A stretch of DNA of 64,000 nt from Mactromeris polynyma (lineage: Eukaryota > Mollusca > Bivalvia > Venerida > Mactridae), in contig JASFXZ010000033.1 in NCBI GenBank assembly GCA_032209605.1, positions 588,001 to 652,000 of the forward strand. Reading direction: 5' to 3'. Shown in pieces: positions 13,205 to 28,200 of the stretch. A program made the position numbers and the translations under genes. A model generated the notes under the pieces. It searched no databases. It had not been told where the DNA came from and was given only the letters and a program-made list of their open reading frames with translations. The stretch's first letter is position 1; every line of letters starts with the position of its first letter.

Positions 13205-16200
13205 TCATAATTTCTGCAAGCACTGTAGCAATGTGTCTCGAATTTTTATTCTCACTGCCTCGTCACCACCACACATTATATGAGTAGAACCCTGCTCCAC
13301 ACGAATCAGAGTGTCCTCATTAGTCTACAAAAACAGAATGAAACACCAATGTAAGAAAGGAACATGACTATAAACTCTATGAACTACACTTCAAGAGGTG
13401 AACGAAAGCTGCATCAAAAATAATCAGTCTTGACCAGACCGAGTACATCTGTACATATTTCCCATTCTAATCACACTTAAATCTCTAAGTAAATGGCTCT
13501 TGAAGAATATTCATTTCATGTTTTCAAGCATTTTGTGATTTGTGAGCTGAGTGAAAGTATCTGTTATAATCCTGGGCGATGTTCTTCCATAGAAATTATA
13601 CATACTGGTCAAACATGCTAGCCTGTCAGTACTATGTACAATAAGTTCTTGCAAGCTACTGGATAAATCTTCTGTTAATATTAATTACATCAAGCTATAG
13701 CATTTATGATTTAAATGAATTGAACGTTCAAAAATCGACGTCAAACCTTTCAAAATCGCATTGATCATATCAGATGACTATTTTATAAAGTAGTAAAGAT
13801 TAAAAACAAAACAACTAAATGGTGGATCTTCCAACCAGTATACATCTGTCTCACAACAAACACCTGTAACTTATTTTACTTACAAGATGAATAATATATC
13901 CATCATCACTTTCTTCTAACTTAATGTCATTGATTCCTTGCTGTAAAAAAAAGAAATTTGATATAACAACAGGACAAGATAATGATACATAATAAGAAAA
14001 TTCATGTTTGACATAAAAATAAGAAGAAGGGTATTTGTGCGTTTCAGCATAATATTGAAAGTTAATCCCTGAGAGAGCAGCGGACGGAATATTTTCATGA
14101 GTGGCAACAGCGTTCAATGTTTATTTTTTTAATCAATATCAGTCCACAATCTAGTGCCAGGGATTACAACGGATACTTACACTCAGAGTCCACAATCTAG
14201 TGCCAGGGATTACAACGGATACTTACACTCAGCGAGACCACGTTCTAATGCCAGGGATTACAACGGATACTTACACTCAGCGAGTCCACAATCTAATGCC
14301 AGGGATTACAACGGATACTTACACTCAGCGAGACCACGTTCTAATGCCAGGGATTACAACGGATACTTACACTCAGCGAGACCACGTTCTAATGCCAGGG
14401 ATTACAACGCATACTTACACTCAGCGAGACCACGTTCTAATGCCAGGGATTACAACGCATACTTACACTCAGCGAGACCACGTTCTAATGCCAGGGATTA
14501 CAACGGATACTTACACTCAGCGAGACCACGTTCTAATGCCAGGGATTACAACGGATACTTACACTCAGCGAGACCACGTTCTAATGCCAGGGATTACAAC
14601 GGATATTTACACTCAGCGAGACCACGTTCTAATGCCAGGGATTACAACGGATACTTACACTCAGCGAGACCACGTTCTAATGCCAGGGATTACAACGGAT
14701 ACTTACACTCAGCGAGACCACGTTCTAATGCCAGGGATTACAACGCATACTTACACTCAGTGAGACCACGTTCTAATGCCAGGGATTACAACGCATACTT
14801 ACACTCAGTGAGACCACGTTCTAATGCCAGGGATTACAACGCATACTTACACTCAGCACTCAAATCACAAAATTTACTCTTATTAGTTCTCTCAGTGGAA
14901 ATTTTACTGTGGAACAAGCATGGAAATGTGAAATGAGAGCTGAATGTAAGTACATGTAGTAAATTGGGGTTTAGTGCCACTCCACACTTAGACTGAATAA
15001 TAACTCCCAGGTCCCCATTTCCAAAAGCATCTCAAATAGAAATTTCAACTCAATATTGAGAGTTTGCTAAAATCAGAGCCTGAGTTTGAGACAATCGCAT
15101 TTTGGATCCCTTGGATTTTTTTAAACTCATCTCATTTTTCTGAGCTGAGATTCTTCGGGAGATGGGGCCCAGGTCTCATAGAACAATCAAGTCTCCAAGA
15201 AAACGAGACAAATACTATTCAGTACTCATTTTTACATTATCATACATTTTTCACACTCGATATGAATCACTATCAGACTCGTAAAAATGAATTCTGTGAT
15301 TTGAGTGTCGAGTGTATTCAAGCCTAGTACTGGGATACTTGTATTATCTTACACGAAGACAAGCTCAGTGATCGAACCTACGTATTTTCTTAATACTTAA
15401 TAATCATAAGCTGTAAATGTGGGAACTATCTATACTACTTGCATTTACCTTTGTAAGAGAATCAACAAACACTTTAGTGTTAAGATTTCCAAATACGTAA
15501 GACTTTGGTTTTACTGATTTCACTCCTGATTCCTTTCCAGTCAGATCTTGAAGAGGTAAACACTAAAATGACAAACATTAGACACACAATTACTATGCTG
15601 AATAAAGTTTTGCAACAGTATTTCTGATACATGTAATGGTAAGTGGACCATTCCAGTGTTCTTAGGTTTCCGATGAAAGTGAAAAGGTTTATGACCAGAG
15701 TTCCTAGGAAGCCTTTGAGACTGGGTAGTTATGGTTGCTGACTTATAATCACTTGCCCCGCACCACTGCAGATTCAAATCCCCATCCGGGGTATACAATT
15801 TGTGAGAAAGCTATCAATCTGGCATACAGATGTTGGCGGTTCTACCCAGGTGTCTTACTCAACCATAATACATGTAGCTGGAATAGTCACTACATGACCC
15901 CAGCTACTTATGTCACTTAAAGCCCCATTAAAAACAGAGAAGATTCTTACAATACAACATGGCAGGCTTGTATTTTTAACCAGTATATACATGTATATAT
16001 TTATGTAAGCAGAACTTTGATGAACTTGAGTTACTATCAATTCCACTTCCTGGGACAACAGTACAGGTTTCTTACGAGGAGTGGATGTGTCCTTTGCAGA
16101 ATTCACAACAACTACCACTATAGCCATCATGCTACTGCTCCCACCTAGTATTTATTCAAGGACTATAGTTGTGTCAGCAAACAGGTAACATAATTGGTTG

Positions 16201-19200
16201 TCTTGGTCAGCAAGTCAGGCAAAAACACTTGCTGCAAGTGCAATACTTACACAAATAAAACTTTTTTTACCCTGGTAAGAACACAGATTGTTTAATTTTT
16301 GTCTCAGAAAGAACTAACAGAAAGTTTCGTTTTTTATATTTTTTTGCCTGAAATGTATTGCCATAGCTAAAATGAATTTGCACAACTAAGATCTCAATTG
16401 AAAAGTACCTTCAATACATATTTATTATCCTTTACAACCAAGGAAGCATTGACCATGGATATAGCAGAACCCGGCTTTATTTCCACTGGCTCAAGTGATG
16501 CAGCAAGGCTAGGATCCAGCTCAATGCATTCAAACTTCCTTTTCACTGGAATGGTGATGATCTCCCCTTGTTTGTACGTCAATGGAGGAGGTTCCTGGTA
16601 GAGAGAATTTTATTTTGATAAATTAAGCTCAAATGCAATAAAGTGCAGAGAAACCTCAATAACAAACCATCATTTGCTCTGAAGAAATCTGTTAAGTAAT
16701 GAACTGGAAGTGTATACTATATTATAAATTATTTGTATACCATTGTTAATATAGTATACACTTCCAGTTTAATAATACAATAGAGAAATTATTTCCCAAA
16801 TACATTGTATGTGTATCTCAAAATTGTTAATTGTTTTCACAACTTACTGAGGTCATGACGAGATCGGGTCTCTGTGTAACAGAAGTGGGTGGGGTGGTGT
16901 GAATCTCGGCGACCACCAAATGTTGGGGTCTGAGATCTTTCACAAATTTGTTGGCTTGAGAAAAACTTAAACTTGTGTCGATGGGGCAGTAAAACACCTG
17001 AAAATAAAACAATTTACAACTGTATGTTTGTAAGTAAAAGTCTACATACAGGTTTCATCCCTTATTTGACACATCTAAATCACACATCTAAATCACAAAT
17101 GTATATTTATGCCACACAAGTCAAATCTGAGAATAGATCTTAATGAAAGTTGGCAAAAATTTAGAATGGGTAACACCAATTATTCTGATAAAATTTCATC
17201 CATTCAGATTGAACGAAAAAGAAAGGCCGGTAACTATAACTTTTGCAAATTTGAAGTCAAAGTCTGAGTTTCAGTCTTAAAGTGTTTGTGAATACTGGCC
17301 CTAGTACAACCCTTATAATGCAACACATAGGCAACGGTGCTACTGGTACGATTCTAAACAACTCTGGTATGTCACAGCCCCTGGATCAACATTCAACTTT
17401 CAACATACAAGGCAAACACTCTACTACATGTACTCAGCCAGAGTACAAACCTTATAATGCAACACATAGGCAACAGTGCTACTGGTACGATTCTAAACAA
17501 CTCTGGTATGTCACAGCTGCTGGATCAACATTCAACTTTCAACATACAAGGCAAACACTCTACTACATGTACTCAGCCAGAGTACAACCCTTATAATGCA
17601 ACACATAGGCAACGGTGCTACTGGTACGATTCTAAACAACTCTGGTATGTCACAGCCCCTGGATCAACATTCAACTTTCAACATACAAGGCAAACACTCT
17701 ACTACATGTACTCAGCCAGAGTACAACCCTTATAATGCAACACATAGGCAACGGTGCTACTGGTACGATTCTAAACAACTCTGGTATGTCACAGCCCCTG
17801 GATCAACATTCAACTTTCAACATACAAGGCAAACACTCTACTACATGTACTCAGCCAGAGTACAAATTAATGGCAGAAAGTGTTTATTTTTTGACAAAAC
17901 AAACGTAGTCATAAATATGAGAAATCCAAGGTAAGAGTCGTCACATAGATGTACTCTACTACATGCTCAGTTTTCTTACATGTTTCACAAAACCACAAAT
18001 ACACAAATCCGATACAGGTATGCTCTATGCGAGTTAGTGCGAGTATAGAAAATGACTGTATCAAAGTTGTCTTATGCATTTCATGGAAATATAAAAGACA
18101 AGTATATAATGCAATGTTTTCAAGTATGTCTGCATTAAAATACATGTACCATTTTCCCAAAATTATAACTTATATTTTGACAGTGAATAAGACTATGTAC
18201 TGTAAGTAGTTGTGATACCTTTTACACTAGGAATTATGTGAGCAACTTCAAAATGCATTCCATTTTTTTATTGTCTCAGAACTCGAGCATCTGATTGGTT
18301 GTCTTCGAGCTCAGACTTATAATTAACCAATGGTAAGGCTGCTTTAACAGACTCCAAATTGAGTTTTATTACTCAATAATATAGTATGATAGTAAGTACA
18401 TTTGTATATTATATATGTAATTATTGATTCCATATAATATTATAGTGCACATAATATTATTTTTTTGTTTAAACATAAAATCCCTTTAATAGTGACATAA
18501 TCTTTATTCAGAGATAATCAAGTATGTTTTCTTTTCAATTTTGTTAATTATTTGATATTTTTATGTAGTTTTGAAGGTCATATTGTAAATAAGTAAGTTT
18601 CTAGCATAACTTAATGTGGCTTCCTTCATTAAATAAATACTTTATTATCTTTCTTAATAATATCAGGGGTTCCACTAGGTGCAAAATCTTAAGTCATTTT
18701 GATAATTTTTAGCAGATTTTACCACTTTATAGCCAAAGTGTCTACAATTTCGAGAAAAATTGTCCCTTTAGTCAGAATCCTCAAGGTCAAAATGTGGCCT
18801 TTTGGAAATTCCAGGGGTCAAAGGGTCTACTACCCTTGAATATTACTATAAACCAGCATACTTACTCTCATCTGTATAGGTTGAAATGGTGCTAAGGCAT
18901 CCAAATAAGGATAATCTGGCTCTGGAATAAACAAGCACAGTGTTTTGGTGACCAACACAGTCTAGTCTGTCTTATAGCAGAACAGTTCTACAGTCCAATT
19001 TGTTCATGAAAATTGTTTTTGAGGGCAATATTTCATTGTCACTACATGCAGTCAGATAATACAGGAAGTTACAACATACAGTCAGGTCACATAAGACAGA
19101 GCTCAGACTGCACTGCCAAACATTTCACAACAACCAGTAGTACACTAATGTACAAACAGTACAATGGTATGTATAATATACAATTATCTATCATTTAAGT

Positions 19201-22200
19201 TGTAGGAGGTTACAAATATACATCAAACTAGAAGATAAAAAATTATTTCATCACGCAATTATCAGACAAATATTTTCACGAGTGGCACAGTCACCCAGGG
19301 CAATATTTTTTCAACTTTCATAATTTCACAAAATTATCAAACATCCTCAAATATTACCAGTAACGCTTCACATGGCTAAATATAAAGAAGTTTACCTGTG
19401 AAAATGATGGTGTTAGTCGAAGATTTTCCCCAGAGTTCTATGAAGTGTATAACATCACCGAGTCTGAGTGAGGGGTGACCAGTAAATACAATACACGGAC
19501 ATTTGAAGTCATTTTGAATGTCTGAAGATACATTAATATAGAACAAAGCTGCAAAAATCATTCATAAATGACATGTACTGGTATATAAAATTTGAATATT
19601 AAAACTTATTTATATAATTCATTTAATGAACCGTGTAAGTTGCAAAACTCACAGAATTGACAAAGTAGAGATTGCTTTCAGTAAACGTGGAGATCACCCA
19701 AACCATCACAGTTTTAAAAACAAATATTCAAAGGGTCATAACTCTGCTATAACTCTGCTATAAATCGTTGAACTACGCAACACTAAGAGTACCGTATGAA
19801 GAAATTAAACCAGACATTCGGGACAAGTGTATACAGACAGACAGATGGAAGAATGGAAAGACTGGAGCAAACCAATGTCCACTCAATTAGTTTAATAATA
19901 AATGAAGTTACATTACGATATCGTTATTTACCTTAGTTAAATTAAATCAAAAATGAAAGGGGTTCCATTTGGTGCTGTATATCAAGGGTCATTTTGATAA
20001 AGTTTGACCCGATTTTACCTTTTTATAGTCAAACTACATTTACCTATAATTTAAAGAAAAATTGACTCTTCAGTCAGAATCCTGAGAGTAAAAAATGTGT
20101 TATTTTGGAAAATCCAGGGGTCAGAGGGTCAACTCTGGGGTCAAATGGAACCCCTGTAATCAAGTGTATAAACCTTTACATACCATGAATATTTTTGTAA
20201 TGCCTCAGTCGACCAAGACTCACAAGCTGAAACAGGATGTAAGTCATCAAGTAACACAATCTTATGTAGATATTCACTAAGTTTTCAGTTATGGTCGACC
20301 AACGGGTTTTCGTGGTATGTCAAGAAATCGTGGTATGCATTCATAAACACTGTTTGCATATGAGCATGTTAAATTTGAAGAAATATTCTCTAAACAGGTT
20401 TGAATTCCCTCAGTTTTCTAATTTTCTACTAAAAAGCGAGTAGAATAATGATCATTAAAGACGATTTTGTATGCTTTTTATTTTAGTCTTGCTTTGATAA
20501 TTCAGAATATCTGCCGATATCTTTTGTACCACGAAAACGGGTTGGACCATGATGTAAGTTTGGAGAACAGTCTCAAAACTAAAGCATCTGATGGGTTGTT
20601 TCAGGCTGTTTTCACAAATTTTTAACTGACCAATCACAAGGCTGCCTTCCAAGACTTGTTGTAGGACCCAGGTTTATAACCCTGAGCCCTAACCTACCCC
20701 TCAATGTGCAACATATTTAATACAAGTATCTGCTATGAACAAATTACCAGCATGTAATACACTCCACATTTTGTTATATTGAGATCACAAGTCATTAAAC
20801 CAGTGAAAGTATAACAAAATATAGTCGGACCTCGTTCATTCGAATTCATCGGGTTCGAAATTTTATTTCAAACAATACATGGTTTCAAATAGCCCCTTTC
20901 AATTTGACATGCCTTAGAAGATACATCAGGACCTGATCTATATTTCAGATGATACCAAGTATTCGGATAGCAGGTTGTGGAATAAACAAGGTCTGACTGT
21001 ATATCACAAGTAAAGAAATCAACAAGTTCAATTTGTACTTTACAAAAGATTAACTACATGAATATGGCATACTATGGAAATGCTCAATCAAAAGGATATA
21101 CTTTAGTGAAATTAAGCAACAAAGTGCAGCATTTCTGAAGTATCACCCTCTGCTAATACTGGCTGTTGTTGACAGGTTGCTGCTCTAGAGAAGTTATATT
21201 GGTAGTTAACCTGTACTGTGAGACAGTTATAAATCTCACGTTCACACTGAATTTGAAACAGTGTGAGATAATGGCCGATAATAAATATCACCTCAGAATG
21301 ATAATATTGGGTCGGGCACATACCTCAGCATGGGGAAATGGTGGCTCTGGCAGATAAACTTTTGACTGTTTCGACGAAGATAACCTGAATAAAAATGTAA
21401 CATAATAATTAAATCCCCGAGTTTACAACTCGTACATTCCTAGTGTCAAACTATTTACAGTTTCAGATCAGTAACAATACTGACTTAGTTATACCAACTC
21501 AGAAAATAAATACATGAAAACATCTATCACAAATACAAGTGCTAGTAATACATGAAAACATCTATCACAAATACAAGTGCTAGTAATACATGAAAACATC
21601 TATCACAAATACAAGTGCTAGTAATACATGAAAACATCTATCACAAATACAAGTGCTAGTAATACATGAAAACATCTATCACAAATACAAGTGCTAGTAA
21701 TACATGAAAACATCTATCACAAATTCAAGTGCTGGTAATACATGAAAACATCTATCACAATAAAAGTGCTAGTAATACATGAAAACATCTATCACAAATA
21801 CAAGTGCTAGTAATACATGAAAACATCTATCACAAATACAAGTGCTAGTAATACATGTAAACATCTATCACAAATACAAGTGCTAGTAATACATGAAAAC
21901 ATCTATCACAAATTCAAGTGCTGGTAATACATGAAAACATCTATCACAAATACAAGTGCTAGTAATACATGAAAACATCTATAACAAATACAAGTGCTAG
22001 TAATACATGAAAACATCTATCACAAATACAAGTGCTAGTAATACATGAAAACATCTATCACAAATACAAGTGCTAGTAATACATGAAAACATCTATCACA
22101 AATACAAGTGCTAGTAATACATGAAAACATCTATCACAAATTCAAGTGCTGGTAATACATGAAAACATCTATCACAAATACAAGTGCTAGTAATACATGA

Positions 22201-25200
22201 AAACATCTATAACAAATACAAGTGCTAGTAATACATGAAAACATCTATCACAAATACAAGTGCTAGTAATACATGAAAACATCTATCACAAATACAAGTG
22301 CTAGTAATTGGAATAAGATTCAAAATAATACAAGATAGTCTTCATGCTTATAATGTTAGCACAATTTTTTTTAAATCGCATTAGCGTTTATATATTTTAA
22401 TATACATTTATTGTTTATAAAATGAAAATCTGATGAGCGATTGTCTTGACTGAATGAGTGTGTGTTATACATGTAGTATTATTGTGTATTTAATTCATGC
22501 TGTTACTTGTTAGAAGGCCACGATTTAATTATGATTGTATGACTGTTTTTGTATACATCTTTATATGTTAACTTCTATCAAAATAGACAACATAGTAAAA
22601 CCTCAATAATAAGACCACCTTTGGGACCCTTGAAAACTGGTATGAATATTGAGGTGGTCTTAATATTGAGGTTGAATAAAGATCAAAACAGTGAATATGG
22701 ACTTTCAAATTGTGGTCTTATTATAGAAGTGGTCGTTAAGTGAGGTTTAACTGTATAATCATAATTGTTATTATTAATATAAAACATTTCTTACCATTCA
22801 CCAAATATGTTGGAATATGCCAACGTGCTATCTGATACTGGAGATATGAAGTACATGGGTACAGTACTGAGTCCACAGCTGTCAAGGTGACCAGACAAAC
22901 ATTCAAACAGGTCATAGGTGACACCTGATGGATAACACGGAACCAATACGTTACCCCCATTCTTGATGGTAACAGCTGAAAGCAAACATAATAAACTTCT
23001 ATATCGGAAAACAAGCGATGCCACGAGTAAGAGACAAATGTTCCTGAAATTGACAGCACTGTGACCTTCAAGGTATAGACCTGTTCCTGAAGTATAATCC
23101 GAAAGAAATATCAGGTCTTCTCAGGTCTGTCAAATTGAAATGGGCTTTTTTTAAACCATGTATTATTCGAAATAAAATTTCAAACCCATCGAATTTGGAA
23201 GAACATGGTACGACTGTAGATTGATAAGATGTTTGTCACTCTTTTATACACGACAGGAAATCAAATCACAACTTCAGATCACATCATCAGATCACATCAT
23301 CAGATCACATCATTAGATCACATCATCAGATCACATCATTAGATCACATCATCAGATCACATCATCAGATCACATCATCAGATCACATCATCAGATCACA
23401 TCATTAGATCACATCATCAGATCACATCATCAGATCACATCATCAGATCACATCATCAGATCACATCATCAGATCACATCATCAGATCACATCATCAGAT
23501 CACATCATCAGATCACATCATTAGATCACATCATCAGATCACATCATCAGATCACATCATCAGATCACATCATCAGATCACATCATCAGATCACATCATC
23601 AGATCACATCATCAGATCACATCATCAGATCACATCATCAGATCACATCATCAGATCACATCATCAGATCACATCATCAGATCACATCATCAGATCACAT
23701 CATCAGATCACATCATCAGATCTCATCATCAGATCACATCATCAGATCACATCATCAGATCACATCATCAGCAAATGAACTATTTTTTCCTCTCCAAACA
23801 TAAATATAAAACATTGTGCCTAAATCATCCTCAAGATGATACCAGTATTTCTATAAAACAAAAACAACAATCACCTACCAGCATTAACACAGAACTCTCC
23901 AATCATAGAGTCAGGATTAGTTAGTGGCGTCTGTGTGATTGAACTCATTATCAACACGTCACTATATCTCAATGGAGCTTGATCGATAGGCTAAAATAAA
24001 CAATTCAATGTTAGGCAAACATTTTTAAACTAAGATTTTTTTTAATGTCTACTAAAATAAAAATAGTGCTTGTCATGAGTAAATAAAAATAAATCAGGGC
24101 AAAGCATTATTTCGAGTGGGTCGGGAGGTAGCACACAAAAATATAACGAATTATAGCCACCTTACAATTTACACCGTCTTTCTTCAAAGAACCAATGGTG
24201 GTCTTTTTATTGATGTTTAACTGTATAGTGAAATATGTAACAGTGATAGTTAGAATACATATGTAACAGTGATAGTTAGAATACATATGTAACAGTGATA
24301 GTTAGAATACATATGTAACAGTGATAGTTAGAATACATATGTAACAGTGATAGTTAGAATACATATGTAACAGTGATAGTTAGAATACATATGTAACAGT
24401 GATAGTTAGAATACATATGTAACAGTGATAGTTAGAATACATATGTAACAGTGATAGTTAGAATACATATGTAACAGTGATAGTTAGAATACATATATAA
24501 CAGTGATAGTTAGAATACATATGTAACAGTGATAGTTAGACATATATTACAGTGATACCTTTGGATGGGTTGTCAGTGTGGAAGATCCAGATACATAACA
24601 AATCTGAAAGTCAACAAAACAACATTGTATATACATGTATGCACTGAAAACCAACACTCAGTTAAATAGTACATTAAACACCTTTTTATTTTGCCGTATG
24701 TTTAACTGTGTATGCCCCACATATTTCAATGTACAACTTGTATTTTTATAATAACAAGATACCATTTAAATAATTAATCCTTAATATTAACTAAATAATA
24801 ATAATTATATTATATTGCTTGTATTTGGAATGCACTATCCACTAGAGAACTGTTCAACAAGCGGCTGACTATAAAGCGATGTAACGCTAAAGTTGACCAT
24901 TCTCCTGTACTTTCCTGCCATAATCTCAATATCTGTGTGCATCTAATTTTTGACAGAAAAAATCATCGATATATTGATTGTATCTTCATTTGTAAATATT
25001 TTGGAGCGTAAATATCAGTATACATGAACATCTGACAACAGGACATTCACATTCTTGTATGTACCTTTTCATAATCCGACTGTATGACCCAGTTACAACT
25101 CCCGAGAGAATACCCTGAGCTACAACACATCGCCGACAATGCTCCAAATATATTCTGTAAATAGATAATTAACAAGAGGTCAGTCAAACCAATTAGTATT

Positions 25201-28200
25201 GCAGCTTTTGAGATAATTATTTATCCAGTCATTAGACTTAACAGACGTCAAATAATAGAGTCACTTTATTTGCAGATTATCGCTCAACATTTACTCAAAT
25301 TACTGCAAGGTATAGATCTAATTGAGACAAGATTTTTCATAAAATAATATGCATAAGCTTCACAATGTGTATTTTTTAAAGTATTTTTATTCAAAGTCTG
25401 ACATTCTTTTCTAAAAATATTTCAATAAACAAATAACATTTGTTTGTTTTTTTTAAAAATAAATTAAAGTAAGTAAAAGTTAAAGGTAATGTAATCCAAA
25501 TGTAATCATAAAGTAATCATGATTACAGCTTTTTTGCAAGTGTAATCGATTAAATTACAATTACATGTAATCAGCAAATGTGTGATTACTGATTACTCAT
25601 GATTACCTGAGAATTTGTAATTCATTACAGATGATTATGATTACTGAACACGATTACCCCATGTCTGCTGTATATGCATATTAGTCTATGTATTTATATA
25701 TTTTGGGGGCGGGGAGGCTAAAACATGTTATTTATACATTTACCTTCTTTTCATTGAAACCAACGACCTGAACTCTAGACAAACACGACTCTACATCTTG
25801 TAACGTGTAACATTTTTTCCAAGTGAGTGGATTTACAGCTTCTCGTAAAGGCAATGGTAAATTCCTAAAACAAATATGATCATAAAAAGACAGAACAAAC
25901 ATTGTCACAAAGACTTTACACAAAATGACTCCCAATTATTTTTCAACAGTAGTTTCTTCAGATACAGCAGGCAGTTGACTAAACCAATGTTCCTGGGTTT
26001 CCAGGGTAACTGGTACAAACTTGTTCTACAACTAAATGGCAACTTCTCCGACATACATGCGAGGTGTTTGACGAAGAACTGAATTATGTTTTATATACAT
26101 TCACAGAGGATTCAAGATGGATATCAACAACTGATGATGTCACAAAAATATCAGTGATAAGATCACAAAACCTATAAAACAGACGACTAGCAGGTAAACA
26201 TAATATTACAACCACCTCAATAACAAGACCAGTTTTCAAGAGACCAAATGCTGATCTTATTATTGAGGTTTTACTGTACATTAGGTAACTTGTTGGTGCA
26301 TTTAAAAGTTATGAGCCAATTTTATTGCAACAAAAATCTTTGAATTTACTTCATAATCTCATCTTTCTTCCACAAATTGCAGGATTTCATACGAGGTACC
26401 CTATCAACGTAGGTGACCAATTCTTTCATATACTGTCTGAAAATAAGAAGAACAGATTGAATTTAGTTTAAATATTTACATTTATTGTAAGAAAAAACGA
26501 AATGGCGTCTATCAGACTAGACAACATTGTTCCGCTGAAATACTTCATTTGTACTCAAAATATGTTCAAACATTTGATTGGCTGGTTCTGAGCACATTCT
26601 TAAAATTAACCAATAACAAGAGCTCATTCTAAGAATGGTCTCACAATCAGTATTACAACTATGGGCCAAAATAATTTTAGTTGAGAATTATTCTGAAAAA
26701 TGCAGTGAGGACATGATATACACAATGAAATGCTCGAGAGCTATAGTACCTACCAATCTTCCAGGCTGAAAAGTATGTTTTTCTCACCTTCCAATCCTAA
26801 GAATACATATTTCTCACCTTCCAATCTGAAGAGTACATTTTTCTCACCTTCCAATCTGAAGAGTACATAATTATGTCTTACCTTCCAATCTGAAGAGTGG
26901 GGTCTGTACAGTAAATGGATCCTTTAAACCCTGTGTATTCTGTGATATATGGCAATGCTAGCATGCACGAAGAATTGGATATCAGGACGGCATCTACTTG
27001 TGACAGATCAACTATACGGGTCTAGAAAAAAATGTAAAAACTTTGTAGTGCACTTGTAGCAGAGTTCGTGTATCATAATCAGTCAATTATAAAGTTTGTA
27101 AATGTTTAAAAATCGTATAGATATAATTTAAGTACTCGGTCCACTCTTAGGGTAGCCAATTATTCTGTATGGATTTTTATAAATCATTTGTAAAATTTTC
27201 ACTGTAATAATATACAAACTTCATATATAATTTAGCCCACTAAGCGCAATCCTGTAAACTAAGAAATGTTTGTGAATACAATATTTTTTTTTTCTAACCT
27301 CCCACACTTACACAGCTATCAATACAATATTCTTACCTCCCACACTTACACAGCTATCAATACAATATTCTTACCTCCCACACTTACACAGCTATCAATA
27401 CAATATTCTTACCTCCCACACTTACACAGCTATCAATACAATATTCTTACCACCCACACTAACACAGCTATCAATACAATATTCTTACCACCCACACTAA
27501 CACAGCTATCAATACAATATTCTTACCACCCACACTAACACAGCTATCAATACAATATTCTTACCTCCCACACTTACACAGCTTTCAATACAATATTCTT
27601 ACCACCCACACTAACACAACTATCAATACAATATTCTTACCACCCACACTAACACAGCTATCAATACAATATTCTTACCACCCACACTAACACAGCTATC
27701 AATGCAATATTCTTACCTCACACACTTACATAGCTATCAATACAATATTCTTACCACCCACACTAACACAGCTATCAATACAATATTCTTACCACCCACA
27801 CTAACACAGCTATCAATACAATATTCTTACCACCCACACTAACACAGCTATCAATACAATATAAATATATAAGTATAACCAGAGTCTTCCTGGGATTTTT
27901 CAGCTAGGGGTCCTTGGACTCTTGTGTTTGACCAATTTGGGATCCTTAGTGAATTTGCAGGGTCCCAGATATGCAGTTTATACTTGACAAAGGTTTATTT
28001 TAGGGGTCCCAGGGATGCACATTAAGTGGAAAATTGGAGTCCCTAGAAAGAAAAGGGAGTCAGGGACTCAAGATTTCTGCATCAGGGAAATCCCTGTATC
28101 ACATATGTTTTGCAATTATTTAATTTTACAGAAAGATACCAACTGCTAAAGCTGCATTCTTTTCATTCAATCTTTATTCAACACGTCAATAAGAGAACAA

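Noticed and set aside
14154..14936. 260-codon plus-strand ORF with a 16-residue repeat
   Set aside because: Produced by a 48-base stop-free tandem unit inside an intron of INTS9 on the opposite strand; unique flanks give no protein similarity.
16398..16601. 67-codon plus-strand ORF
   Set aside because: Exact antisense shadow of INTS9 exon 17.
17282..17934. Overlapping 92-112-codon ORFs
   Set aside because: 139-base tandem repeat in an intron; the frame changes with each unit.
23269..23772. CRISPR-like regular repeats
   Set aside because: Direct tandem repeats with no unique spacers, in a eukaryotic intron; the same holds for all other arrays here.
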